DNA of 40,156 nt from Azoarcus taiwanensis (lineage in GTDB: Bacteria > Pseudomonadota > Gammaproteobacteria > Burkholderiales > Rhodocyclaceae). A program made the position numbers and the translations under genes. The stretch covers positions 1 through 40,156 of the forward strand of contig NZ_WTVM01000020.1 in the NCBI RefSeq assembly GCF_012910885.1, given 5' to 3'. Shown piece by piece: positions 26,467 to 34,203 of this stretch. The notes beneath the pieces were generated by a model. The model did no database searches, had not been told where the DNA came from, and saw nothing but the letters and a program-made list of their open reading frames with translations. The number at the start of each line of letters is the position of its first letter. The first letter of the stretch is position 1.

Positions 26467-26550
26467 ATGCAACCCGGCTTCCTGATCTTCATCGGTGACC
26501 ATCTGGCCCGCAGCATTCGCGGCTTGCCGGGCGCTCCCCCACGCGCCTGA
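26467..26550 (+). CDS. short ORF (27 residues) with its own ribosome-binding site, upstream of hppD
   Basis: An ATG at 26467 follows CGAGGAGACACC, a good ribosome-binding site at proper spacing, and reads [19 protein letters not shown] before ending at TGA 26548-26550. Ten nucleotides before the ribosome-binding site is a hairpin, TGTCGG-N9-CCGACA (26432-26452). It may be a leader peptide of hppD (start 26669) or a small protein. It is not enriched in Tyr or Phe codons as an attenuator peptide would be. Expression is unproven. Confidence 0.4.
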   Translation: MQPGFLIFIGDHLARSIRGLPGAPPRA

Positions 26551-26668
26551 AACCTCCCCACCCGGCCCGAGTCGCTTGCGGAGCGCCTCGCCAGACAGAC
26601 ACCATCGCCACCCCTTTCACGGCCGCCCGAGCCGGCCTGCGCGTGGCCGAAGACAGGAGATACAAAAC

Positions 26669-27754
26669 ATGCCAGATCTATTCGACAATCCCATGGGCTT
26701 GATGGGCTTCGAGTTCGTCGAGTTCGCCTCACCCTCCCCCGGCACCCTCGAACCGGTGTTCGAGATGCTCGGCTTCACGCAGGTGGCGCGCCACCGCTCC
26801 AAGGATGTCAGCCTTTACCGCCAGGGCGAGATCAACTTCATCCTCAACAACGAACCGCGCAGCGTCGGCGCCTACTTCGCAGCCGAACACGGCCCCTCGG
26901 CCTGCGGCATGGCTTTTCGTGTGAAGGACGCCCACCTCGCCTACAAGCGCGCGCTCGAGCTCGGTGCCCAGCCGGTGGACATCCCCACCGGCCCGATGGA
27001 GCTGCGCTTGCCCGCGATCAAGGGCATCGGTGGCGCCCCGCTCTACCTCATCGACCGTTTCGAGGACGGCCAGTCCATCTACGACATCGACTTTCACTTT
27101 TTCGAAGGTGTCGACCGCCGCCCCGCAGGTCATGGCTTGAAGTACATCGACCACCTCACCCACAACGTCTATCGCGGCCGCATGGCCTACTGGGCCGGTT
27201 TCTACGAGAAGCTGTTCAACTTCCGCGAACTGCGCTATTTCGACATCAAGGGCGAGTACACCGGTCTCACCTCCAAGGCGATGACTGCACCCGACGGCAA
27301 GATCCGCATCCCGCTCAACGAAGAGGCATCCGGCAAGACCGGCCAGATCGAAGAGTTCCTGATGCAGTACAACGGCGAAGGCATCCAGCACATCGCCTTG
27401 TACACCGACGACATCCTCGCCTCTTGGGACGCCCTCAAGCGTGCCGGCCTGCCCTTCATGACCGCGCCACCGGCGACCTACTACGAAATGCTCGAGGCAC
27501 GGCTGCCCGGCCACGGCCAGCCGGTGGACGAACTGCAGTCGCGCGGCATCCTGCTTGACGGCAACACCGAGGGCGACACACCGCGCCTGCTGCTGCAGAT
27601 CTTCTCCGGCACCCTGCTGGGACCGGTTTTCTTCGAGTTCATCCAACGCAAGGGCGACGAGGGTTTCGGAGAGGGCAACTTCAAGGCCTTGTTCGAATCC
27701 ATCGAACGCGACCAGATCCGGCGCGGGGTGATTACAGCGGACGCGAACGGCTAG
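26669..27754 (+). CDS. hppD: 4-hydroxyphenylpyruvate dioxygenase
   Basis: This 361-residue non-heme Fe(II) dioxygenase converts 4-hydroxyphenylpyruvate to homogentisate in tyrosine catabolism. The iron ligands are H162 (HLTHN), H241 (GIQHIA) and E323 (FFEFIQRKG), one residue offset from the well-studied Pseudomonas enzyme. C-terminal active-site elements such as [17 protein letters not shown] are complete. An AGGAGA ribosome-binding site precedes the ATG; the much longer in-frame upstream extension is not real. The TAG stop codon is formed by the first bases of the palindromic element at 27751-27919. No homogentisate dioxygenase is in the window, but an FAH-family hydrolase follows the repeat. 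Confidence 0.96.
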   Translation: MPDLFDNPMGLMGFEFVEFASPSPGTLEPVFEMLGFTQVARHRSKDVSLYRQGEINFILNNEPRSVGAYFAAEHGPSACGMAFRVKDAHLAYKRALELGAQPVDIPTGPMELRLPAIKGIGGAPLYLIDRFEDGQSIYDIDFHFFEGVDRRPAGHGLKYIDHLTHNVYRGRMAYWAGFYEKLFNFRELRYFDIKGEYTGLTSKAMTAPDGKIRIPLNEEASGKTGQIEEFLMQYNGEGIQHIALYTDDILASWDALKRAGLPFMTAPPATYYEMLEARLPGHGQPVDELQSRGILLDGNTEGDTPRLLLQIFSGTLLGPVFFEFIQRKGDEGFGEGNFKALFESIERDQIRRGVITADANG

Positions 27755-27919
27755 CAGCCTGTCGGGCTTGAGCGATCGTCGCGAGCCGAGTGGAAAAGCG
27801 AGGCCAGATTCGCCCGTTTTTGAGGCGCATAGTGGTTCTATGGAACGAAAAGACGGGCGAATATGGGCCGCTTCTCCCACTGGCGCAGCAGATCAGTCTC
27901 AAGTCCGACAGGCTGCTAG
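27751..27919. repeat. 169-bp nearly palindromic repeat element (MITE/REP-like)
   Basis: The element begins CTAGCAGCCTGTCGGGCTTGAG and ends CTCAAGTCCGACAGGCTGCTAG; these 22-bp terminal arms are inverted copies with one mismatch. Symmetry continues inward, with AGTGGAAAAGCGAGGCC...ATTCGCCCG (27789-27816) opposite CGGGCGAAT...CCGCTTCTCCCACT, to a central CATAG-TGGTT-CTATG (27828-27842) whose middle base 27835 is the exact centre. It encodes no transposase. I infer a non-autonomous miniature element, mobilised in trans, or an extended REP-type repeat. It abuts hppD and could terminate its transcript. Confidence 0.85.
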
Positions 27920-28000
27920 ACTCACCTATCTTGAACCTGGGCGCGCGTGTCGCCGCCTCCAGTCGATGCTGGTGGCACGCCGAACAAATCGGACACCAAA

Positions 28001-28705
28001 ATGAACGATGACTGCTATCTCTGGAATCCGTCGCCGACGCCCTCGCTGCCAGTCATTGGTAGCGACCGGCGAATGCCCATCAGGCGGATTTTCTGCGTCG
28101 GGCGGAACTATCTCGGCCACGCGGCGGAAATGGGCGCCCCGGTGGACAAGCGCACGATGAGGCCATTCTATTTCTTCAAGGACGCCGGCAGCATCGTGGC
28201 GTCTGGATCACGTATCCCTTACCCACCAGGCACGGCCAACCTGCACTACGAAATGGAGCTGGTGCTCGCCATAGGCAGGCCGGGTTTCCGAGTCTCCGAA
28301 ACCGAGGCAAGCGCAATGCTGTACGGCTACGCTGCAGGACTCGACCTGACGCGACGCGATCTGCAACTTCAGGCGCGTGAGGCCGGAAAGCCCTGGGATC
28401 TTGCCAAGAATTTCGAGAATGCTGCGGTCTGCTCGGAAATCGTACCGAGCGAAACCGTCATGACAAAAGGTGCAATCACGCTCGAAGTCAATGGAACGAC
28501 CCGGCAACAGTCGGACATCTCCATGCTGATCTGGAGCATTCCTGAACTGATTTCGGATCTTTCCAGTTTCTATCACCTGCAAGCGGGCGACCTGATCTAT
28601 ACCGGCACCCCTGAGGGCGTCGGTGCGCTTGTACCGGGTGATCGCTTGAGAGGATATGTCGAGGGTGTTGGAGACGTCGCGCTTGAGATCGGCGAGCCGG
28701 AGTGA
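28001..28705 (+). CDS. fumarylacetoacetate hydrolase family protein (fumarylpyruvate hydrolase-like)
   Basis: This 234-residue single-domain FAH-family enzyme has candidate divalent-metal ligands E84, E86 ([11 protein letters not shown]) and D115 (GLDLTRRD). The H40/E43 pair in [10 protein letters not shown] matches the catalytic dyad of FAHD1-like proteins. The [10 protein letters not shown] loop near the C-terminus is also typical. Related bacterial enzymes hydrolyse fumarylpyruvate, acylpyruvates or oxaloacetate; full-length fumarylacetoacetases are longer (about 420). Placement after hppD suggests an aromatic-catabolic role, but the repeat element lies between them. The start at 28001 (MNDDC) is preferred over 27947; the ribosome-binding site is weak. 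Confidence 0.85.
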   Translation: MNDDCYLWNPSPTPSLPVIGSDRRMPIRRIFCVGRNYLGHAAEMGAPVDKRTMRPFYFFKDAGSIVASGSRIPYPPGTANLHYEMELVLAIGRPGFRVSETEASAMLYGYAAGLDLTRRDLQLQAREAGKPWDLAKNFENAAVCSEIVPSETVMTKGAITLEVNGTTRQQSDISMLIWSIPELISDLSSFYHLQAGDLIYTGTPEGVGALVPGDRLRGYVEGVGDVALEIGEPE

Positions 28706-28812
28706 CGGTCCCGCCAGCCAGGAACCAGGAACCGTATGCGAGCCCTCTCAACGGTGGAACGCAGTCTCCATAAACGCACTCTACTGAGCATTCAGTCCAA
28801 CACCTTGAACCC

Positions 28813-29280
28813 ATGCTGCGCAATCTGAGAGATCTTTTCGAAGCGATCGGCGCCCCTGCCGAAACCAGCTCTCCCGAAGAGCGGGAGCACGCGCTGCAAC
28901 TGGCCACCGCGGTGATGCTGGTCGAAGTCATGCGCTCCGACCCGGAAACCGATGATCGCGAGCGGCAGGCGACCCTCGCCGCGCTGCGTGAAAAGTTCTC
29001 TCTCGAAGAGGACGAGGTCGAGCGCCTGCTCGAGCTGGCCGAGCGCACGGCCGAGGACGCCAACGACTACCATCGCTTCACCAGCCGAATCAACCGCGGC
29101 TTCTCGCGCGAACAGAAGATCCGGATCATCGAGTACATGTGGCGCATCGCACACGCGGACGGCACGGTCAGCGCCCACGAGAACCACTTGATGCGCAAGG
29201 TCGCGGCACTGCTCTACATCTCCCACGCCGACTACGTCGGCGCCCGCATGCGCGCCAAGGCGCACGCCGGTCTCGACTGA
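28813..29280 (+). CDS. TerB-like (COG4103) cytoplasmic protein
   Basis: This 155-residue all-helical, acidic protein matches the TerB-like family. It has an LATAVMLVEVMRSD helix, an FSREQKIRIIEYMWRIAHADG segment, and HENHLMRKVAALLYI, where the metal-binding-type D and E residues of TerB occur. The family occurs near tellurite and stress genes, but stand-alone copies like this one have no known function. It is preceded by 107 bp without any recognised feature and ends 2 bp from a convergent small membrane protein gene. There is no strong ribosome-binding site. Confidence 0.75.
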   Translation: MLRNLRDLFEAIGAPAETSSPEEREHALQLATAVMLVEVMRSDPETDDRERQATLAALREKFSLEEDEVERLLELAERTAEDANDYHRFTSRINRGFSREQKIRIIEYMWRIAHADGTVSAHENHLMRKVAALLYISHADYVGARMRAKAHAGLD

Positions 29281-29282
29281 GA

Positions 29283-29504
29283 CTAAGATCTCTCGCCAGG
29301 CATGGGCTCACGCATCAGGCGGATCGCGAGCCAGATGCCGAGCACTGCATTGCTCAACGCAAACAGAGCCACCACCAGCATCGGCGCGGTGGCGAGCTCG
29401 CGCGTGTGCAATATCCACGAGAGGAAGGAAGACAGCAGATTCAGGACCAGCATCAGCCAGAACAATGGGTTGCGGGGCTGAATCAGACGCGAGAGCTTCA
29501 ACAT
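29283..29504 (-). CDS. small two-helix membrane protein of unknown function
   Basis: This 73-residue protein has two predicted transmembrane helices (about residues 13-33 and 41-63), separated by HTRELATAP. The N-terminus is basic (MLKLSRLIQPRNP) and the C-terminus charged. No family is recognised. It converges with the TerB-like gene (stops 2 bp apart) and is divergent from ppk2. There is no good ribosome-binding site before the ATG (ACTTGACCCCATG), which may indicate a different start or a leaderless transcript. Confidence 0.65.
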   Translation of the reverse strand: MLKLSRLIQPRNPLFWLMLVLNLLSSFLSWILHTRELATAPMLVVALFALSNAVLGIWLAIRLMREPMPGERS

Positions 29505-29535
29505 GGGGTCAAGTCTAATTCAATCTGAACAACAA

Positions 29536-29549
29536 TTGACTTCAGTCAA
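29536..29549. promoter_or_regulatory. short palindrome in the divergent ppk2 promoter region
   Basis: TTGACT-TC-AGTCAA is a 6-2-6 inverted repeat in the 113 bp between the small membrane gene and ppk2. Its left half also resembles a -35 hexamer, but no -10 lies at proper spacing; a TAGAAT at 29582-29587 is 40 bp downstream. The site is a candidate operator; no regulator is known. Confidence 0.4.
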
Positions 29550-29617
29550 AGTTGGAATCGGAAAGGCCGGGCGCGAAGGCGTAGAATTTATTCTGGTTAA
29601 CATCAAGGGGGAAGCGC

Positions 29618-30793
29618 ATGGCAGCCAGGGACACCGCAAACAAGACCACTACCGGCAACAAGAAGAAGCCAGCCACCGCTTCCGCCAGCAAACGTAGCCC
29701 GCGCCGGGCCGAGCGTGGCGATGTCTCACCGGATCAGTCGCCGCAGGGCATCGAGGACTTCGAAATAGCTCAGGCCGTCGAGGGTGCGACCGGTTCGAAG
29801 GAGGTCGCGCTGAACGATATCATCGTCGCAGGCAAGAAAGACATCAACGATCTCGCAGCCCATCTCGATGCCATCGTGCAGGGCATGTCGCCGGATGATC
29901 TGGCCACGCTTCGCAAGACCCTGTTTCAGGAGGAGCTCGCCGCCACGGTGAAGACCGGCGTCAAGGCCGACGACGAGCTGTCCGACAATTGGCGCACCGG
30001 AGGCTACCCCTACCGCAACCTGATGACCCGCAAGAACTACGAGAAGCAGAAGTATCGACTCCAGGTCGAACTGCTGAAGCTTCAGAAGTGGGTCAAGGAG
30101 ACCGGGCAGCGCGTCGTAATCCTGTTCGAAGGCCGTGACGCCGCGGGCAAGGGCGGCACGATCAAGCGCTTCATGGAGCACGTCAACCCTCGCGGCGCGC
30201 GGGTCATCGCGCTGGAGAAACCCACCGAGACCGAACGCGGTCAGTGGTACTTCCAGCGCTACATTCAACACCTGCCCTCGGCTGGCGAGATCGTGCTGTT
30301 TGACCGTTCCTGGTACAACCGGGCCGGGGTCGAGCGCGTCATGGGTTTCTGCTCCGCAGACGAGTACAACGAGTTCATGCGCCAGGCGCCCGAGTTCGAG
30401 CGAAACCTCGTGCGCAGCGGCATCCACCTGATCAAGTTCTGGTTCTCGGTCAGTCGCAGCGAGCAGCGCCGTCGCTTCAAGGAGCGTGAAGCTCACCCGC
30501 TGAAGCAGTGGAAGCTGTCACCCATCGACGTCGCCTCGCTGGACAAGTGGGACGAGTACACCAAGGCCAAGGAGGCGATGTTCTTTTACTCTGACACCGC
30601 AGACGCACCCTGGACGGTGGTGAAATCGGACTGCAAGAAGCGCGCGCGCCTGAACGCCATGCGTTACGTGCTTCACAAGCTGCCTTATACGAACAAGAGC
30701 CTGGACCAGATCGGGCCAATCGACCCTCTGCTGGTCGGTCGCGCAAACGTCGTCTATGAACAGGGCGAGAAGGAGGAACTGCCCATCCTTTGA
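29618..30793 (+). CDS. ppk2: polyphosphate kinase 2 (class I)
   Basis: This 391-residue PPK2 catalyses reversible transfer of phosphate between polyphosphate and nucleoside diphosphates. The kinase core (about residues 130-365) has the Walker A motif GRDAAGKGG (172-180), the lid region NPRGARV, and Walker B FDRSWYNRAG (from F228). Only one PPK2 domain is present, as in class I. The N-terminal 120 residues are extra: a Lys/Ala/Thr/Arg-rich tail (1-35), then an acidic linker and a helical part with KKDINDLAAHL. That tail may bind polyphosphate, DNA or a granule. The ribosome-binding site AAGGGGGA is good. A strong terminator follows. Confidence 0.95.
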   Translation: MAARDTANKTTTGNKKKPATASASKRSPRRAERGDVSPDQSPQGIEDFEIAQAVEGATGSKEVALNDIIVAGKKDINDLAAHLDAIVQGMSPDDLATLRKTLFQEELAATVKTGVKADDELSDNWRTGGYPYRNLMTRKNYEKQKYRLQVELLKLQKWVKETGQRVVILFEGRDAAGKGGTIKRFMEHVNPRGARVIALEKPTETERGQWYFQRYIQHLPSAGEIVLFDRSWYNRAGVERVMGFCSADEYNEFMRQAPEFERNLVRSGIHLIKFWFSVSRSEQRRRFKEREAHPLKQWKLSPIDVASLDKWDEYTKAKEAMFFYSDTADAPWTVVKSDCKKRARLNAMRYVLHKLPYTNKSLDQIGPIDPLLVGRANVVYEQGEKEELPIL

Positions 30794-30810
30794 GGCATAC
30801 GCCCTTCGCG

Positions 30811-30851
30811 CGGCCGGCAACCGGGGGTACACCCGGATAGCCGGCCGTTTT
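30811..30851 (+). terminator. intrinsic terminator after ppk2
   Basis: An 8-bp GC stem CGGCCGGC (30811-30818) with GCCGGCCG (30840-30847) encloses an inner CCGGG/CCCGG stem and is followed by TTTTCGTTT. Stem, T-run and a position 17 bp after the ppk2 stop fit a rho-independent terminator. Confidence 0.88.
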
Positions 30852-30905
30852 CGTTTCGGCCAAAGTCACGCATCCAAACCCAGGAGCCAGCAAAGGAAGA
30901 CCGGC

Positions 30906-31700
30906 ATGCCCAGATTCGCCGCCAACCTGACCCTATTGTTCAACGAGCTCGACTTTCTCGATCGCTTCGCAGCCGCTGCCGAGGCCGGGTTCGAAGCGGT
31001 CGAGTTCCTGTTCCCCTACGCCTGGCCGGCCGAGCAGATCGCCGAGCGGCTCGAGCGCTCGGGCCTGAAGCTGGTATTGCACAATCTGCCGCCGGGCAAC
31101 TGGGACGCTGGCGAACGCGGCATCGCCTGCCACCCGGACCGCGTCGATGAGTTTCGCAACGGAGTAGCCAGGGGCATCGAATACGCCCAGGCCCTCGGTT
31201 GCGGGCAACTCAACTGCCTGGCGGGTATCCGGCCGACGCATGTGAGCGAGGCGCAGGCCCACGCCACTTTTGTGAGCAACCTGCGTTTCGCGGCGGCCGA
31301 ACTCGAGCGAGCGGACTTGCGGCTGCTGATCGAGCCGATCAACACTTTCGACATGCCGGGCTTCTTCCTCAACCGCAGCAATCAGGCGGAGGAGATTGTC
31401 GACGAGGTCAATGCCCCAAACCTCTACATTCAGTATGACATCTATCACGCCCAGCGCATGGAAGGCGAACTGGCCAACACCATCGCGCGATTGCTGCCCC
31501 GCATCGCTCACATGCAGATGGCGGATACGCCAGGGCGCCACGAACCCGGAACCGGCGAGATCAACTACGACTTCCTGTTCGACTTCATCGACCGCCTGGG
31601 CTATCAGGGGTGGATCGGCTGCGAGTACCGCCCGGCAGCGACGACGACCGGCGGTCTGGGCTGGTTCACCCGTCGACACACAAGCTCGGGCGCGCAGTGA
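30906..31700 (+). CDS. hyi: hydroxypyruvate isomerase
   Basis: This 264-residue TIM-barrel enzyme of the AP-endonuclease-2/xylose isomerase-like superfamily matches Hyi, which interconverts hydroxypyruvate and tartronate semialdehyde in glyoxylate metabolism. Characteristic blocks are MPRFAANLTLLF, VEFLFPY, NLPPGNWDAGERG, LIEPINTFDMPGFFL, and the metal-site strand YIQYDIYHAQRMEG. The length is normal. The ATG follows AAAGGAAGA. The stop overlaps the glycerate kinase start by one base (TGATG). No glyoxylate carboligase is present here. Confidence 0.93.
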   Translation: MPRFAANLTLLFNELDFLDRFAAAAEAGFEAVEFLFPYAWPAEQIAERLERSGLKLVLHNLPPGNWDAGERGIACHPDRVDEFRNGVARGIEYAQALGCGQLNCLAGIRPTHVSEAQAHATFVSNLRFAAAELERADLRLLIEPINTFDMPGFFLNRSNQAEEIVDEVNAPNLYIQYDIYHAQRMEGELANTIARLLPRIAHMQMADTPGRHEPGTGEINYDFLFDFIDRLGYQGWIGCEYRPAATTTGGLGWFTRRHTSSGAQ

Positions 31701-32968
31701 TGGCACAAGCACCGCGCGAACTCCTGGCTGCGATGTTCTCGGCTGCCGTCGAGTCCGCGCAACCGGAATACTGCATCCCGCCGCACCTGCCCGAGCCGCC
31801 GCGCGGCCGCACGGTCGTCATCGGCGGAGGCAAGGCTTCAGCCGCCATGGCGCAGGCGCTTGAGCACCACTGGTCCGGCCGGTTGGAAGGGCTGGTCGTC
31901 ACCCGCTACGGCTATGCGGTACCGTGCGAACGCATCGAGATCATCGAAGCCGCACATCCGGTGCCGGACGCCGCGGGGCTCGAGGCGGCAAGGCGGATCC
32001 TGGAAAAGGTATCTTGCCTCGGCGAGGAGGATCTGGTGATCTGCCTGATCTCCGGTGGCGGATCCGCGCTCCTGCCGTTGCCGGCCGGGGCGCTGACGCT
32101 GGAGGACAAACAGGACATCAACCGTGCGCTGTTGCGATCGGGTGCAACGATTTCGGAGATGAACTGCGTGCGGCGTCACCTCTCGGCGATCAAGGGCGGA
32201 CGACTCGCCGCAGCGTGCCATCCCGCGCGGGTCGTCAACCTGCTGATCTCCGACGTACCGGGCGACGATCCGACCGACATCGCCTCCGGACCGACGGTCG
32301 GCGACCCAAGCACATGCGCGGACGCACTCGAGATCGTTCGCCGCTACCGCATCGATCTGCCGCCTGCGGCACGCGCACTGCTTGAGAGCGGCGAAGGCGA
32401 GTCGATCAAGCCCGACGACCCCCGCCTCTCCCAGCTCACGACCCGACTCGTCGCCACACCTCGGCTGGCTCTGGAGCACGCTGCCCAGGTCGCACGTACG
32501 GCTGGCGTCGACTGCCACATCCTCGGTGACGCGATCGAAGGCGAGGCCCGCGATGTCGGCAAGGTCATGGCCGGCATCGCGCTACAGGTGGCGAAGTGGG
32601 CCGAGCCGTTCGCGCCGCCGTGCGTGCTGCTGTCGGGTGGTGAAACCACGGTGACCGTGCGCGGCCAGGGGCGTGGCGGACGCAACGTCGAATTCCTCCT
32701 TTCGCTCGCACTGGCACTCGACGCTCGACCCGGCATCCATGCTCTGGCCGGAGATACCGACGGTGTCGACGGGCAGGAGGAGATCGCCGGTGCCTTCATC
32801 ACTCCCGACACGCTCGCTCGTGGCTGGCAGCAAGGCATCAACCCACGTCAAGCGCTGGACGACAACGACGCTCACCACTTCTTCGAGTCGCTGGGCGACA
32901 GCCTGGTGACCGGCCCGACACTCACTAACGTCAATGATTTCAGGGCTGTATTCATTACAGGCGACTGA
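31700..32968 (+). CDS. ttuD: glycerate 2-kinase, MOFRL family (TtuD/GckA type)
   Basis: This 422-residue MOFRL-type kinase phosphorylates glycerate to 2-phosphoglycerate; older annotations call the family hydroxypyruvate reductase. Motifs include GGGKASAAMA, LISGGGSALLPLP, RRHLSAIKGGRLA, a conserved SDVPGDDP, and the C-terminal LSGGETTVTVRGQGRGGRN plus AGDTDGVDG. The start at 31700 overlaps the hyi stop, so they are translated in tandem. Together the two genes would move C3 units from hydroxypyruvate or tartronate semialdehyde into glycolysis; a tartronate semialdehyde reductase is needed and not seen. Confidence 0.92.
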   Translation: MAQAPRELLAAMFSAAVESAQPEYCIPPHLPEPPRGRTVVIGGGKASAAMAQALEHHWSGRLEGLVVTRYGYAVPCERIEIIEAAHPVPDAAGLEAARRILEKVSCLGEEDLVICLISGGGSALLPLPAGALTLEDKQDINRALLRSGATISEMNCVRRHLSAIKGGRLAAACHPARVVNLLISDVPGDDPTDIASGPTVGDPSTCADALEIVRRYRIDLPPAARALLESGEGESIKPDDPRLSQLTTRLVATPRLALEHAAQVARTAGVDCHILGDAIEGEARDVGKVMAGIALQVAKWAEPFAPPCVLLSGGETTVTVRGQGRGGRNVEFLLSLALALDARPGIHALAGDTDGVDGQEEIAGAFITPDTLARGWQQGINPRQALDDNDAHHFFESLGDSLVTGPTLTNVNDFRAVFITGD

Positions 32969-33008
32969 GCCCGCTCGCCACCAGAAAACCGACAGGAGAA
33001 ACAACGCT

Positions 33009-33422
33009 ATGAAACACATTCCCGCCCTCACTCTGGACGACGCCCGCACGATCGGCGCGGCCGCCGAAGCCGAAGCCCTCGCCAAGGGCTGGGCAGTGAC
33101 CATCGCCGTGTGCGACGCCGGTGGGCACTTGATGTGGTTGCAGCGCATGGACGGCGCACCGCTGATGAGCGCCGAGGTCGCAGCGGGCAAGGCCAGAACC
33201 TGCATCATGACCGGCAAGCCCAGCAAAGCCCTCGAAGACATGATCAACGGCGGGCGTAATGCCGCGGTGACGATGCCCATTCTGCCGCTGGAGGGGGGCG
33301 AGATGATCGTCGTCGAAGGCTGCGTCGTCGGCGCAGTCGGTGTCTCGGGCGTGCGCGCTGACCAGGACGCCGAAACCGCCCGGGCCGGTATTGCTGCCAT
33401 CGGCGCGAGCTGGACACGCTGA
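33009..33422 (+). CDS. GlcG/HbpS-like family protein
   Basis: This 137-residue protein of the GlcG/HbpS family has the conserved DAGGHLMWLQRMDGAP block, the AAGKARTC helix, and GCVVGAVGVSGVRADQDAE. It ends in the helix AGIAAIGA. GlcG accompanies glycolate or hydroxyacid utilisation genes in many Proteobacteria, and HbpS homologues bind heme; the biochemical role is not settled. There is no signal peptide. An ACAGGAGA ribosome-binding site precedes it, 40 bp after glycerate kinase, so it is very probably the third gene of the hyi operon. Confidence 0.88.
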   Translation: MKHIPALTLDDARTIGAAAEAEALAKGWAVTIAVCDAGGHLMWLQRMDGAPLMSAEVAAGKARTCIMTGKPSKALEDMINGGRNAAVTMPILPLEGGEMIVVEGCVVGAVGVSGVRADQDAETARAGIAAIGASWTR

Positions 33423-33488
33423 AAGACGGCGGAACGAAGCCCCACCCGTGTTCTCGCGAGTGCCCTGTCGAAGCCCGGGTCGATCCTC

Positions 33489-33526
33489 TACAATCGGACT
33501 CCGAAAACACCCTGGGGCCTCGCCCC
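33489..33526 (+). promoter_or_regulatory. xpt promoter -10 and start-proximal hairpin
   Basis: A -10-like TACAAT lies at 33489-33494; the matching -35 is poor. Downstream is the perfect hairpin GGGGC-CTC-GCCCC (33514-33526), ending 7 nt before the xpt ATG, exactly where a Shine-Dalgarno would be. No other ribosome-binding site is visible. Start-site masking is inferred. Confidence 0.45.
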
Positions 33527-33533
33527 GCCGGCA

Positions 33534-34136
33534 ATGCCATCCAACACCGACCTCAACGCGGCCTACCTGCCGCTCATCCGGCGGATCGAAGAGGAAGCAA
33601 CGATCATCGGCGACCAGATCCTCAAGATCGACCACTTCCTCAATCACCGGATCGAACCCGCCTTCATTCTGGAACTGGGTCGCGAGCTTGCCCGCCGATT
33701 GTCGCGATTCCATCCAACCCTGGTTCTGACTGCCGAGGCGAGCGGCATCGCACCCGGCCTTGTCGTCGCACAGACACTGAACGTGCCGATGCCGTATGCG
33801 AAGAAGTACGCGCCAGAGGTCGAGTCCCCCTTCCTCCAGCGCATCATTCCCTCTCCCACCAAGGGCGGCGAGACCAAGCTCGTCGTATCCCAACGTTACC
33901 TGACCCCGGGTACGCGAGTTGTCCTGGTCGACGACTTTCTGTCCAATGGTCGTACTGCGGTGGCGCTCATAGAGATGGCGCGTGAGGCGGGCGCCGAGGT
34001 GCTTGGCGCAGGCTTCATTGTCGAAAAGCGGTTCAAGCAAGGCCATGAGGCCATCGAGGCACTCGAGGTACCAATTGCCACACTTGCCCAGGTCAGACGT
34101 CTGGAAAACGGCAGGGCCATTCTCAACACGACGTGA
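33534..34136 (+). CDS. xpt: xanthine phosphoribosyltransferase
   Basis: This 200-residue type I phosphoribosyltransferase of the Xpt type converts xanthine and PRPP to XMP in purine salvage. The PRPP loop VDDFLSNGRTA is at residues 132-142. The N-terminal hood (ILKIDHFLNHRIEP) and the TAEASGIAPGLVVA loop match Bacillus Xpt-like proteins rather than E. coli Gpt. The length is typical (about 190-200). A hairpin immediately precedes the start codon. The gene is separated from glcG by 111 bp and from the HDOD gene by 67 bp. No purine riboswitch was recognised. Confidence 0.93.
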   Translation: MPSNTDLNAAYLPLIRRIEEEATIIGDQILKIDHFLNHRIEPAFILELGRELARRLSRFHPTLVLTAEASGIAPGLVVAQTLNVPMPYAKKYAPEVESPFLQRIIPSPTKGGETKLVVSQRYLTPGTRVVLVDDFLSNGRTAVALIEMAREAGAEVLGAGFIVEKRFKQGHEAIEALEVPIATLAQVRRLENGRAILNTT

Positions 34137-34203
34137 ACGTGCTTCGCCTGCCTTGGCCCTGCGGAAGCGGGTTACACTTCAGGAAACAAATCGGGAGGGG
34201 TAG

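Noticed and set aside
27768-28011. Two short plus-strand ORFs starting in the palindromic repeat
   Set aside because: They read through the repeat, share no family and overlap the start of the FAH-family gene.
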